Shown here: piece after piece, positions 15,064 through 23,663 of the stretch
Layout: each line of letters starts with the position of its first letter
Position numbering within the stretch: the stretch's first letter is position 1
Assembly: GCA_016865855.1 (NCBI GenBank)
Contig: VGNX01000016.1
Span: forward strand, 1-35,693
Length of the DNA stretch: 35,693 nucleotides
Reading direction: 5' to 3'
Source of the DNA: Chloroflexota bacterium
Lineage (GTDB): Bacteria > Chloroflexota > Dehalococcoidia > GIF9 > UBA5629
The notes under the pieces: generated by a model
Seen by the model: the letters and a program-made list of their open reading frames with translations, nothing else
What the model was told of the DNA's origin: nothing
Databases searched by the model: none
Program-made: the position numbers and the translations under genes

Positions 15064-15642
15064 CTACCAGATAATCACGAATCGCTTGATAGTATCATCA
15101 CGGGGTGCCGGTGTGAAGTTGTTAGTCTGGGAATAGCTCTTGCCTACAATTAATTTTACCTCGTGATCAAACTGTGGCTCAATAAATATTAAGCCTCTAT
15201 CTGTAGTTTCGAAAGCTACTATGGTGTGACCGTAGCCTTCGGGGTGGAAAATATTGACGATAGCGCAACGGATGCCTGCAGCCTCGGCATTATTGTTCAC
15301 TGCAGCAGCGAAGTCGACGCAGACATATTCATCTTCTGTATAGGTCTTTGAATTAGTGGTATCTTGGGCTAGAAATGCTTTCATTTCCTGATAGGTGGGA
15401 TTGCGAAGGGCGTATCCGCTGGATGTTTCCTGTTCCGGGCTGGGCTTATAACCAGCCTCATAGCCAGATTTATAGCCAGCTTGATAACCTTCGTTTTTTC
15501 CTTGATTATATCCCTGGTTGTAGCTAGTTTCATGTCCTATTTGATAACCGTAAGTATAACTGAGAAATCCTGAGCCACCGCACAGCATGACGATGGCTAG
15601 GAATATGCCAAGTACAGTAGCTATTTTTTGGCTGTAATCCAT
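15064..15642 (-). CDS. Membrane-anchored protein with transglutaminase-like domain
   Basis: 192 residues. A signal anchor (about 8-30) is followed by a low-complexity Gly/Tyr segment with repeated GYNQG, GYQAG, GYKSG and GYEAG units (about 40-66), then a globular domain. That domain carries YVCVDFAAAVNNNAEAAGIRCAIV (C108), HPEGYGHTIVAF (H139) and IEPQFD (about 155-159), the Cys-His-acid order of transglutaminase-like/NlpC-type folds. GGAGG lies upstream of the ATG. The predicted location is outside the membrane. The catalytic reading is an inference; such domains may act as peptidases or be inactive. No partner gene is evident. Confidence 0.75.
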   Translation of the reverse strand: MDYSQKIATVLGIFLAIVMLCGGSGFLSYTYGYQIGHETSYNQGYNQGKNEGYQAGYKSGYEAGYKPSPEQETSSGYALRNPTYQEMKAFLAQDTTNSKTYTEDEYVCVDFAAAVNNNAEAAGIRCAIVNIFHPEGYGHTIVAFETTDRGLIFIEPQFDHEVKLIVGKSYSQTNNFTPAPRDDTIKRFVIIW

Positions 15643-15662
15643 AATGAACCTCCATATTATGA

Positions 15663-15763
15663 TGTAGGGACAAGTCTTTAGAGCACCCAGAAAAATCTGC
15701 GATTTTTCTGGGGAACAGCTTTAGACCTGTCCGAGGCAGACGGGCGTGAAGGCCTGTCCCTAC
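15663..15763. repeat. TGTAGGGACA ... TGTCCCTAC element with an inserted hairpin
   Basis: Ends are inverted (TGTAGGGACA and TGTCCCTAC). The first GACAAGTCTTTAGA arm is split from its partner by an extra hairpin CAGAAAAATC/GATTTTTCTG (about 15691-15710), so one palindrome appears inserted in another. This is the GGACAG family also seen at 9449-9658. Confidence 0.8.
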
Positions 15764-15863
15764 TCTCGCAAGTACAAAACAACAATTATGCTTGCCCATA
15801 GTTTACTACAACCATTAACGTTAGACAATGAAATCATAGTCTCATCCCATGTCCCATGAATAA

Positions 15864-15917
15864 TGTAGAAGCGACCCTTTAGGGTCGCCTTTGCGAGGCT
15901 AAAGCCTCGCAGCTACA
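15864..15917. repeat. TGTAG...CTACA two-hairpin element
   Basis: TGTAGAAGCGACCC/GGGTCGC then GCGAGGCT/AGCCTCGC and CTACA. With the element at 15663-15763 it accounts for most of the gene-free stretch 15643-16006; the rest holds the aroH promoter. Confidence 0.85.
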
Positions 15918-15941
15918 ATTTAATTCGTTAGCGCGAAAGTC

Positions 15942-15971
15942 TTGACTATAAAGGGCTTAATGCAGTAGGCT
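15942..15971 (+). promoter_or_regulatory. Promoter candidate for the aroH-aroF operon
   Basis: TTGACT (15942-15947), 18-bp spacer, TAGGCT (15966-15971), about 35 bases before the aroH start. It lies immediately after the palindromic element ending at 15917. Confidence 0.5.
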
Positions 15972-16006
15972 ATTAAGATAACATTAAAGGGAGGAAGAAG
16001 TATAAT

Positions 16007-16393
16007 TTGTGGTGCCGTGGCATAAGAGGCGCTATTACTGTGTCGGAAAATACCAAAGAGGCTATAATAGCTGCGAGTAAAGAATTGCTTCAGAACTTAA
16101 TGGAAGCTAATGAGGTAGAAATCAGCGATGTAGCTTGTATTTTATTTACCACGACACCTGACCTTAATGCCGCATTTCCGGCGGCAGCTGCCCGGGAGCT
16201 GGGCTGGACGCAGGTTCCATTGCTTTGTGGGCATGAAATGAATGTACCTGGAAGTTTATCCAGCTGTTTGAGAATCCTGGTGTTATTCAACACTAATAAA
16301 AGAAATGAGGAAATAGTGCATGTCTACTTGGGGGGTGCGGAGACACTTAGAGCGGAGGAGGAGAAACCTTGGCAGGATGAGGGCAAAAAATGA
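16007..16393 (+). CDS. aroH: Chorismate mutase, AroH type
   Basis: 128 residues, the usual length of monofunctional AroH-class chorismate mutases, which convert chorismate to prephenate for Phe/Tyr synthesis. The signature CRGIRGAITVSENTKEAI (active-site Arg), FTTTPDLNAAFPAAAARELGW and VPLLCGHEMNVPG (second active-site region) are clear, and VHVYLGGAETLR closes the fold. The start is a TTG at 16007 with GGGAGG upstream. Its stop overlaps the aroF start by four bases (ATGA), so the two are translationally coupled. Confidence 0.93.
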   Translation: MWCRGIRGAITVSENTKEAIIAASKELLQNLMEANEVEISDVACILFTTTPDLNAAFPAAAARELGWTQVPLLCGHEMNVPGSLSSCLRILVLFNTNKRNEEIVHVYLGGAETLRAEEEKPWQDEGKK

Positions 16394-17430
16394 TAGTGGT
16401 TATGAAAGTAGGCTCAGGCGATAAGGAAATTGCTGGAGTGGTTAAGCGGATTGAATCCGCTGGCTTGAAGGCGCATGTGTCTCAAGGCGTGGAGCGAACT
16501 ATTATCGGAGTGGTAGGGCAAATTTTTCCGGAACTTGAGGGCATGCTGGAAATGCTTTCCGGTGTCGATGAAGTTATTCGGGTTAGCAAGCCATATAAAC
16601 TTAGCAGCCGTGAATTCCACCCTTTAGATACCACAGTCAAAGTTGGTGGAATTACTATTGGTGGCAAGGAAATAGTGGTTATGGCTGGGCCGTGTGCTGT
16701 GGAAAGTGAGCAGCAGCTTTTGGAAACAGCCAGAGCTGTGAAAGCGGCTGGGGCAACCATTTTACGCGGCGGTGCTTTTAAGCCAAGCACTTCACCTTAT
16801 CATTTCCGCGGTCTGGGTGAGCCGGGGCTTGAGCTTCTGGCTCAGGTCAAGAAAGAGGTTGGATTGCCAGTTATAACAGAAGTCATGTCATCCAGTGAAG
16901 TCGAACTAGTGGCGAGATACGCTGATATTCTCCAGATAGGCGCTCGCAATATGCAAAATTTTAATCTCCTTGAGGAAGTCGGTAAAACAGGTAAGCCTGT
17001 AATGCTGAAGCGAGGGCTATCGGCCACTGTTCAGGAGTGGTTGTTGGCCGCTGAATACGTCCTGGCCCAAGGCAATGAGCAGTTAATGCTTTGCGAACGA
17101 GGTATTAGAACCTTTGAAACCTATACTCGGAACACTATGGATATAAGTGTTATCCCAATTATTGAAAAAGTTAGCCATTTGCCGATTATTGCTGACCCGA
17201 GCCACGGCACAGGCAAGTGGTATTTGGTGATTCCCATGGCTTTAGCTGCAGTAGCTGCTGGGGCTGACGGTATAATGGTTGAGGTACATCCCAATCCAGA
17301 CTTGGCACTTAAAGATGGTGCTCAGTCGCTCACCTTCGCTAATTTCCATCAACTCATGTCTCAGCTAAAATCTGTGGCTGAGGCTGTGGGCCGGCGCCTG
17401 GCTAATCCCTCTATCAAAGTAAAATCTTAG
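16390..17430 (+). CDS. aroF: 3-deoxy-7-phosphoheptulonate synthase (DAHP synthase) with N-terminal ferredoxin-like regulatory domain
   Basis: 346 residues. The first about 70 form a ferredoxin-like domain ([20 protein letters not shown]) as in the Thermotoga-type enzyme, where it confers feedback inhibition by aromatic amino acids. The barrel follows with GPCAVES (metal-binding Cys), [45 protein letters not shown] (metal His) and VEVHPNPD (metal Glu). It condenses PEP and erythrose-4-phosphate, the first step of the shikimate pathway. Coupling to aroH places both ends of the chorismate route under one transcript. Confidence 0.95.
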   Translation: MIVVMKVGSGDKEIAGVVKRIESAGLKAHVSQGVERTIIGVVGQIFPELEGMLEMLSGVDEVIRVSKPYKLSSREFHPLDTTVKVGGITIGGKEIVVMAGPCAVESEQQLLETARAVKAAGATILRGGAFKPSTSPYHFRGLGEPGLELLAQVKKEVGLPVITEVMSSSEVELVARYADILQIGARNMQNFNLLEEVGKTGKPVMLKRGLSATVQEWLLAAEYVLAQGNEQLMLCERGIRTFETYTRNTMDISVIPIIEKVSHLPIIADPSHGTGKWYLVIPMALAAVAAGADGIMVEVHPNPDLALKDGAQSLTFANFHQLMSQLKSVAEAVGRRLANPSIKVKS

Positions 17431-17463
17431 TTTTAATCCGGCAGCTGATTGGAGAAATCAGTC

Positions 17464-18393
17464 GTGCAGATTGAAAAAGAGCTAGCCAAAGTAAGACCAC
17501 AAAAGGAGACGCTGCTTACCATCGGTGTCTTCGACGGGATTCACCTCGGGCATCAACGCTTGCTGACTCATTTGCGAGATGAAGCTCGGAGGAAGAACTG
17601 GCTCAGCGGTGTAGTCACCTTTAAATCCCACCCAAAAGCGGTGCTGTCCCCGGAGAATAAATTGCTCTGGCTAAGTGATTTGGAGGCTAGAATCAGTTTG
17701 CTTCGGGGTTTGGGAATAGATGTGATTGTTGCCTTACCCTTCACTCCTGAACTAGCTCGGCTCACCGCTCGAAGATTTGTTCAACTGCTTAAGGAGCATC
17801 TGAAAATGCGTGGCTTGATAATCGGTCCTGATTTTGCCCTGGGGAGAGGTAGAGAAGGCGATGCTGAGAAACTCCGACTTCTAGGACAGGAAATGGGCTT
17901 CAGCGTCGAAATCATACCGGCAGTGGTTCTTGATGGTCAGGTGGTAAGCAGTAGTGCTATTCGTCAGGCTTTGGCTCAGGGAGATATGAAAAAGGCGGAG
18001 AAACTATTCGGGCGACTTTTCAGTCTTAATGGTCAGGTTGTGAGTGGTGACAGGCGAGGCAGAGTCCTCGGGTTTCCTACTGCTAACCTGGAGCTAAAGC
18101 CGGAGCAGGCGTTGCCCAGCGATGGAGTTTATGCTACTATCGCCCATGTGGGCCATGAGCTCATGCCTTCGGTAACCAACATTGGTGTTCGCCCTACTTT
18201 TGGGGGAAGTAAGCGCCGGGTGGAAACCTGTCTCTTGGACTACCAGGGAGAGTTGCTTGGGCAAAAACTCACGATCGACCTTGCAGACAAGCTAAGAGAC
18301 GAAAGACGTTTCAATACTGTGGAAGAACTGAAAGCTCAAATAGGAAGGGATGTAGAACAGGCAAGGCAAATTCTAAGCGAACGGATGAAATAA
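17464..18393 (+). CDS. ribF: Bifunctional riboflavin kinase/FAD synthetase
   Basis: 309 residues. The N-terminal nucleotidyltransferase domain carries GVFDGIHLGHQRL, IGPDFALGRGREG and SSSAIRQAL; the C-terminal flavokinase domain carries GRVLGFPTANL and TNIGVRPTFGG. It makes FMN and then FAD. The GTG at 17464 is preferred because GGAG (17451-17454) sits 9 bases before it; a TTG at 17449 would overlap that site. Starts 33 bases after aroF and ends 20 bases before tyrS, so part of the same run. Confidence 0.94.
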   Translation: MQIEKELAKVRPQKETLLTIGVFDGIHLGHQRLLTHLRDEARRKNWLSGVVTFKSHPKAVLSPENKLLWLSDLEARISLLRGLGIDVIVALPFTPELARLTARRFVQLLKEHLKMRGLIIGPDFALGRGREGDAEKLRLLGQEMGFSVEIIPAVVLDGQVVSSSAIRQALAQGDMKKAEKLFGRLFSLNGQVVSGDRRGRVLGFPTANLELKPEQALPSDGVYATIAHVGHELMPSVTNIGVRPTFGGSKRRVETCLLDYQGELLGQKLTIDLADKLRDERRFNTVEELKAQIGRDVEQARQILSERMK

Positions 18394-18413
18394 TCGGGGG
18401 TTTGACCTAGAAT

Positions 18414-19631
18414 ATGGCCAGTCCTGACCTTAAATGGCTGTTAAAACGGGCAGTAGCTGAGACTATAGTTGAGTCTGAGCTAATAAAGCTACTTGAATCT
18501 GGGAAACCATTGAGGTTGAAGCAGGGTTTCGACCCCAGTTGCCCGGACATACATCTGGGACACGTGGTTGGCTTGAGGAAACTGCGTCAATTTCAAGAGA
18601 TAGGCCATCGAGTTGTCCTTATCGTTGGTGACTGGACGGCCCAGATTGGCGATCCCAGTGGTATGTCGGCTACCCGTCCCATGCTTTCTGCGGAAGAAGT
18701 ACAGGCTAACGCCCAGACTTATATGAAGCAATTTTTTAAGGTTGTTGATAAAGAGAAGACCGAAGTGAGGTGGCAAAGCGAGTGGTTTAGTAAATTTGGA
18801 CTTGAGGATGTCATCAGACTCACCAGCAAGTTCACTGTTGCCCAATTCCTGGCTAGGGAAGACTTTGGCAATCGATACAGCTCGGGGCGGCCTATTGCTA
18901 TCACCGAACTGCTCTATCCTTTGCTCCAGGCCTACGATTCGGTAGCAGTAGAAGCTGATGTTGAATTCGGCGGCACCGACCAGAAATTCAATTGCCTTGT
19001 GGGTAGGGAACTGCAGCAGATGAGGGGACAGCGTCCGCAGCAGGTGTTTCTTGTTCCACTTCTTATCGGCACTGATGGCAGTCAGAAGATGAGCAAGAGC
19101 CTGGATAATTACATAGGCGTTGATGAGCCACCAAACGAGATTTACGGTAAGGTCATGTCGATTCCCGATAGCCTCATAATTGACTATCTTGAACTGGTGA
19201 CCGACGTACCGGATGAGGAAATTGCCGAGTTCAAGGTGCAAATGACAAACGGGTCAATTAATCCTATGGTTGTTAAGAAACGCTTAGCTTATGAAATCGT
19301 GGCTCAATTCCACGGGGCTCAAGCTGCTCGTGAAGCCGAAGAGCACTTTGCTAAGGTGTTTCAGAAAAGGGAGGCTCCGGAAGGGGGGGTAACGATTAAA
19401 GTTCCAACGGCTACAGTATCTATTGCAGGAATACCCCCGACCATTACGGCTGAACTAACTAAGGTCGGACTCACAAAGAGCCGTTCAGAAGCAAGACGTC
19501 TCTTAGCGCAAGGGGCTATTGAAGTAGATGGTAAGCCTGTAACTGAGGATATAGATGTGTCAACGCTTAAACCAGGTAGCGTAATCAAGGTAGGCAAACG
19601 GCGCTTTGTAAAGATTGCCGATAGTAATTAA
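18414..19631 (+). CDS. tyrS: Tyrosyl-tRNA synthetase
   Basis: 405-residue class I synthetase of the TyrZ-like type. The HIGH motif appears as HLGH (about residue 48), KMSKS as KMSKSLDN (about 224-231), with GGTDQKFN between them. The last 70 residues form an S4-like RNA-binding domain (LTKSRSEARRLLAQGAIEVDG). Charges tRNA-Tyr with tyrosine, a product of the pathway begun by the upstream aroH-aroF. No T-box leader is seen between ribF and tyrS, consistent with transcription from an upstream promoter. Confidence 0.96.
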   Translation: MASPDLKWLLKRAVAETIVESELIKLLESGKPLRLKQGFDPSCPDIHLGHVVGLRKLRQFQEIGHRVVLIVGDWTAQIGDPSGMSATRPMLSAEEVQANAQTYMKQFFKVVDKEKTEVRWQSEWFSKFGLEDVIRLTSKFTVAQFLAREDFGNRYSSGRPIAITELLYPLLQAYDSVAVEADVEFGGTDQKFNCLVGRELQQMRGQRPQQVFLVPLLIGTDGSQKMSKSLDNYIGVDEPPNEIYGKVMSIPDSLIIDYLELVTDVPDEEIAEFKVQMTNGSINPMVVKKRLAYEIVAQFHGAQAAREAEEHFAKVFQKREAPEGGVTIKVPTATVSIAGIPPTITAELTKVGLTKSRSEARRLLAQGAIEVDGKPVTEDIDVSTLKPGSVIKVGKRRFVKIADSN

Positions 19632-19658
19632 TCTGATTATCAAAAGTGGAGGTGTAAA

Positions 19659-20738
19659 ATGCAGTTACGAATACCAGGACCTACCCCTTGTCCGCCCGAA
19701 GTTTTAAAAGCTGTAGGGGGGCAGATGATTGACCATCGAGGTAAACAATTCGGCGAGATTATACAGGATGTCACGCCAAAGCTGAAGCAGTTATTCCAAA
19801 CCAAAAATGATGTATTTCTGCTTACTAGCTCAGGCACCGGTGGTATGGAGGCGGCTGTCATAAATACTCTGTCGCCAGGAGACAAAGTTTTGGCTCTTTG
19901 TTGTGGTTTCTTCGGCGACCGCTTTGCTGAGATTCCCGAGTGCTATGGCGGTGAGGTAAAGCGCCTCAATTTCGAGTGGGGCAAACCTTACGATCCAGAC
20001 GCTGTGCGCCAAGCTTTGAAAGCTGATTCCGGAATCAAAGCGGTGTTGGTGACGCATAATGAGACTTCCACGGGAGTTACCAATGACCTGAAGTCTATCA
20101 GCACTATTGCCAAAGAGTTCGACAAACTTGTTCTGGTCGATGCTATAAGTGGGCTCGGTTCTATTGACCTGCCTGTCGATGCCTGGCAGTGCGATGTGGT
20201 GGTAACGGCTTCTCAAAAAGGCTGGATGGTGCCGCCGGGACTGGCAATGGTCAGCGTCAGTGAAAAGGCATGGCAGGCTCACGCCAAGGCTAAAATGCCT
20301 CGGTATTACTTTGATTTTAGTAAAGCTAAGAGCTATCTAGAGAAGGGGCAAACACCATGGACCCCCTGTGTTTCCACCTTCTTTGGCTTGACTGTGGCGT
20401 TGGATATGCTACTTGCCGAGGGCTTGCCTGATATTTTTGCCCGTCATGCCAGAATAGCTGGCCTTGCCCGAAGCGGAGTTAAATCTATGGGCTTATCTAT
20501 GTTCCCCGACGAGAAGTATGCTTCCAACACGGTTTCAGCTATTAAAGCTTCGGAAAAACTCAATGTAGCCAAGTTGCTTCAGATGCTAAGGGATGAGTAT
20601 AAAGTAGTGCTGGCTGGGGGACAGGGCAATCTTGCCGGTAAAATATTCCGCATTGGCCATCTCGGCTGGATTAAAGAAAAGGATATTAAAGAAGTCTTAG
20701 ACGCTATAGCTAAAGCTCTGCCCAAGGCAAGTTCATAA
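19659..20738 (+). CDS. Class V aminotransferase (serine-pyruvate/alanine-glyoxylate type)
   Basis: 359 residues of the PLP-dependent small aminotransferase family. The N-terminus LRIPGPTPCPPEVLKA, THNETSTGV, VDAISGLGSIDLPVDAW (PLP-binding Asp) and the PLP lysine in ASQKGWMVPPGLA are all present. GGAGGTG precedes the ATG. Family members transfer the amino group between serine or alanine and glyoxylate or pyruvate. Beside serA, a role in serine synthesis or interconversion is plausible; some organisms use such an enzyme with phosphoglycerate dehydrogenase. Exact substrate cannot be fixed from the sequence. Confidence 0.92.
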   Translation: MQLRIPGPTPCPPEVLKAVGGQMIDHRGKQFGEIIQDVTPKLKQLFQTKNDVFLLTSSGTGGMEAAVINTLSPGDKVLALCCGFFGDRFAEIPECYGGEVKRLNFEWGKPYDPDAVRQALKADSGIKAVLVTHNETSTGVTNDLKSISTIAKEFDKLVLVDAISGLGSIDLPVDAWQCDVVVTASQKGWMVPPGLAMVSVSEKAWQAHAKAKMPRYYFDFSKAKSYLEKGQTPWTPCVSTFFGLTVALDMLLAEGLPDIFARHARIAGLARSGVKSMGLSMFPDEKYASNTVSAIKASEKLNVAKLLQMLRDEYKVVLAGGQGNLAGKIFRIGHLGWIKEKDIKEVLDAIAKALPKASS

Positions 20739-20780
20739 GCAAAATAAAATAATTAAGAGGAGCTGTATAACAATGTTGCA

Positions 20781-20837
20781 TGTCATTCTGAGCGGAGCGA
20801 AGAATCTAGAGACCCTTCGCTTTAGCTCGGGGTGACA
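20781..20837. repeat. TCATTCTGAG-type palindromic repeat between aminotransferase and serA
   Basis: TGTCATTCTGAGCGGAGCGA at the left is mirrored by TTAGCTCGGGGTGACA at the right, giving TGTCA...TGACA ends and a long imperfect hairpin. It sits in the middle of an otherwise compact run and could act as a processing or attenuation hairpin before serA. Confidence 0.85.
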
Positions 20838-20870
20838 GCCGGGCATTTCGAACGGGGGATGGTATCCGCC

Positions 20871-22445
20871 ATGAAAATTCTTATTGCCGATCCTGTAGCT
20901 AAGGAAGGGATAGAAGCTTTAAAGGCTCAGGCTGAAGTCGATGTCAAGCTCGGGCTTAAGCCGGAGGAGCTTAAGAGCATAATTGGTGATTACGAGGCCT
21001 TAATAGTCCGCAGTGAGACTAAAGCCACTGCCGACATCATTCAGGCTGGCAGAAAGCTTCAGGTTATTGCCCGGGCTGGTGTTGGCCTGGACAATGTTGA
21101 TGTGGAGGCTGCTACCAGGCAGGGTGTGGTGGTGGTCAATGCTCCCACTGGCAATACCATGGCTGCTGCTGAGCATACCATCGCCATGATGCTGGCTCTG
21201 GCTCGCCACATTCCGCAGGCTAATGCCAAGCTCAAATCAGGTGTCTGGCAGCGAAGTGATTACATGGGTATTGAGCTCAGGAGCAAGACCTTAGGCATCA
21301 TCGGGTTGGGCAATGTTGGCTCCGAGGTTGCCAGGCGGGCTCAGGCCTTTAAAATGCGGCTCATTGGTTATGACCCCTTTGTCTCCGCTGATTACGCCCG
21401 CAATTTGGGTGTAGAGTTGGTGTCTCTGGAGCAGTTGTTGAAGGAGTCTGACTTTATCACGCTTCATCTGCCGTTGACTTCCCAGACCAAGCGGCTGATT
21501 GGTGCCAAGGAACTAAGCAAGGTGAAACCAACAGTGCGTATTATCAACTGCGCCCGTGGTGGGCTTATTGATGAAGAAGCCTTGTTTAAGGCAGTGGAGG
21601 CGGGAAAGGTTGCTGGCGCGGCTATAGACGTCTTTATCAAAGAGCCAGTGACCGATAGCATACTTTTCCAAAGTGACAGGATTATCGTCACTCCCCACCT
21701 TGGCGCCTCCACTACTGAGGCGCAGGCCAGTGTTGCCCTTGAAGTTGCCGAGCAGGTCATGGCTGTATTGAACGGCCAGCCAGCCAGATATGCTGTGAAT
21801 GCTCCCCAGATTCCAGCTGAGATGCTGGCTTTGCTGGCTCCATTTATGTACGTGGCTTCAACCCTGGGTGGCTTGGCCAGGCAGCTAATGGAAGGGCAGA
21901 TAAAGAGCATCCAGATTAAACACAACGGGGAGATTGCCAATTATGATACCAGCGCCATAAAAGCATCAGTAATCGGCGGTTTGCTGGAAGGGATAAGTGA
22001 AGAGAGGGTTAATCTGGTCAATGCTACCATTATTGCTGCCCAGCGTGGCATAAAGATTATAGAGCAGAAGGAAACCACCTGTGAAAATTACGCTAGTCTG
22101 GTTACTTTAGAAGTTATCACCGATGCTGGAACGACTACGGTTGCTGGCACCGTGTTGCGTGGCGAAACTCACATCGTCAGGGTTAATGATTTCTGGCTAG
22201 ACATTACACCTACTGGCGGTTATTTCTTGTTCAGTGACCATCGTGACCGCCCTGGGCTTATTGGTGCTGTAGGCAATATAACCGGCAAGGCAGATATTAA
22301 TATCAGCTCCATGCAACTGGTCCGACTCCAGCCCAGGGGCCAGGCGCTTATGATTCTGGCCCTGGACGAGGCTCTTCCTGAGGAGCAAATACAGGAAATA
22401 CTGGATCTCCCAGATGTCTATACTGCCAAGCTGGTAAAGCTGTAG
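20871..22445 (+). CDS. serA: D-3-phosphoglycerate dehydrogenase
   Basis: 524-residue long-type enzyme: an NAD-binding domain (IIGLGNVGSEVARRA; IINCARGGLIDEEAL; TPHLGASTTEAQ), an intervening domain (about 320-450) and a C-terminal ACT domain (LIGAVGNITGKADINISSM) that commonly binds serine for feedback control. It oxidises 3-phosphoglycerate, the first committed step of serine synthesis. The ATG at 20871 is chosen since homologues begin MKILIADPVA and GGGGGATGG lies just upstream; earlier in-frame starts run into a palindromic repeat. Confidence 0.95.
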   Translation: MKILIADPVAKEGIEALKAQAEVDVKLGLKPEELKSIIGDYEALIVRSETKATADIIQAGRKLQVIARAGVGLDNVDVEAATRQGVVVVNAPTGNTMAAAEHTIAMMLALARHIPQANAKLKSGVWQRSDYMGIELRSKTLGIIGLGNVGSEVARRAQAFKMRLIGYDPFVSADYARNLGVELVSLEQLLKESDFITLHLPLTSQTKRLIGAKELSKVKPTVRIINCARGGLIDEEALFKAVEAGKVAGAAIDVFIKEPVTDSILFQSDRIIVTPHLGASTTEAQASVALEVAEQVMAVLNGQPARYAVNAPQIPAEMLALLAPFMYVASTLGGLARQLMEGQIKSIQIKHNGEIANYDTSAIKASVIGGLLEGISEERVNLVNATIIAAQRGIKIIEQKETTCENYASLVTLEVITDAGTTTVAGTVLRGETHIVRVNDFWLDITPTGGYFLFSDHRDRPGLIGAVGNITGKADINISSMQLVRLQPRGQALMILALDEALPEEQIQEILDLPDVYTAKLVKL

Positions 22446-22476
22446 AACTGGCTTTGCTATAGTGACACTAAAAACA

Positions 22477-22530
22477 TGTAGCCACGACCCTTTAGGGTCG
22501 TGCCCACGAGGCTAAAGCCTCGTGGCTACA
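22477..22530. repeat. TGTAG...CTACA two-hairpin element
   Basis: A well-preserved copy: TGTAGCC, ACGACCC/GGGTCGT, CACGAGGCT/AGCCTCGTG, GGCTACA, flanked by ACA and TGC. It lies 31 bases after the serA stop and could help end the serA transcript, although no T-run follows. Confidence 0.9.
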
Positions 22531-22681
22531 TGCGTTTAGGACAGCTCTCTTCTCCCAAGAAAAGCCTGAAAAAATGATACACTGTCCCTTTTATTGTCCG
22601 CTTGGAATTTGATATACTTATAAGATAACCTAGGGCAGGTCGCAAATTCGCCAAATTCAGTATTGGGATTTTCGGTTAACT

Positions 22682-23644
22682 GTGAAAGCCACGCCAACCT
22701 CAAGAGATAAACAAAAAGGGAGCAGGGCATCCGAGAGAAGCCGGCAAAAGCTGAGTGAGTCATCGGACCTGGCTCAAGCTTTGCTACGTTGTGCCGGGAC
22801 AGGGATTTATATTGTCCAGGACGGAAAATTTCAATATGCCAATCCCCTGTTTCAGGAAATAACAGGTTATTCAGAGCTAGAATTATTGGGCATGCATTCT
22901 CTGGATCTTGTTTATCCCGAGGATAGGGAAGCAGTCAGAAAGAAAGCTATAGAAAGCCTGAAGGGCTACAGTTCTCTCCCCTATGAGTACCGGTCTGTAA
23001 GGAAGAATGGCGAGATAATCTGGATTTTAGAAAAGGTTACCTCCACGGAATACAAAGGGAAACGAGCCGCGGTGGGAAGCTTTATGGACATAACTGAGCG
23101 CAAGCAGTTGGAGCAAAAACTCGCTGACATGGCCACACATGACCCATTGACTGGCTTGCCCAACAGGTTATTGTTGAATGACCGCCTCGCTGTTGGGTTG
23201 ACTCAGGCGCAGCGCAATGACACTAGGCTGGCCGTAATGATGCTCGATTTAGACCGATTCAAGGATGTTAACGATATACTGGGACATGGTGTCGGTGACC
23301 AGTTGCTAAAAGCTGCTGGAGAGCGGTTGACAGGCCTTATGCGTAAGAGTGATACGGTTGCCCGTATGGGTGGCGACGAGTTTGTGTTGTTGCTACCACA
23401 AATCGCTAAGATAGAAGATGCTACCAAGGTTGCCCAGAAGATCTTAGAAGCCTTTCGAAAGCCGTTTATGTTTGGTGGTCATCAGATTTATACCACAGCC
23501 AGCATCGGCATTGCCATCTATCCGGAAGATGGTGAAGATGTTGAAACCTTGTTTAAGAATGCCGACACCGCGATGTACTGGGTTAAGGAACAAGGCCGGG
23601 ACAACTATGAGCTCTACTGGTACGACGGCACAAAGACCTTGTGA
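22682..23644 (+). CDS. PAS-GGDEF diguanylate cyclase
   Basis: 320 residues, no membrane segment. The PAS sensor (about 35-140: GTGIYIVQDGKFQYANPLFQ, ITGYSELELLG, a PAC-like end at GSFMDITERKQLEQ) is joined by a short helix to a GGDEF domain (HDPLTGLPNRLLLNDRL, MLDLDRFKDVNDILGHGVGD). The catalytic MGGDEF (about 231-235) is intact, and RKSD five residues before it is the product-binding inhibitory I-site. It should make c-di-GMP in response to a cytosolic signal. The start is a GTG without an evident ribosome-binding site, so the exact N-terminus is uncertain. No c-di-GMP riboswitch or effector is recognised nearby. Confidence 0.92.
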   Translation: MKATPTSRDKQKGSRASERSRQKLSESSDLAQALLRCAGTGIYIVQDGKFQYANPLFQEITGYSELELLGMHSLDLVYPEDREAVRKKAIESLKGYSSLPYEYRSVRKNGEIIWILEKVTSTEYKGKRAAVGSFMDITERKQLEQKLADMATHDPLTGLPNRLLLNDRLAVGLTQAQRNDTRLAVMMLDLDRFKDVNDILGHGVGDQLLKAAGERLTGLMRKSDTVARMGGDEFVLLLPQIAKIEDATKVAQKILEAFRKPFMFGGHQIYTTASIGIAIYPEDGEDVETLFKNADTAMYWVKEQGRDNYELYWYDGTKTL

Positions 23645-23663
23645 AAAGGTAAAGGTTGTATTT

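Noticed and set aside
18489-19241. 250-codon open frame on the minus strand
   Set aside because: Entirely antisense to tyrS, with no recognisable motifs; a shadow of the codon usage of the real gene.
16007-20738. T-box or aromatic-amino-acid attenuator before aroH or tyrS
   Set aside because: No T-box core sequence and no terminator/antiterminator pair was found in the short gaps.
20832-20870. N-terminal extension of SerA
   Set aside because: It begins inside the TGACA end of a palindromic repeat; homologues start at MKILIADP and a G-rich ribosome-binding site precedes that ATG.
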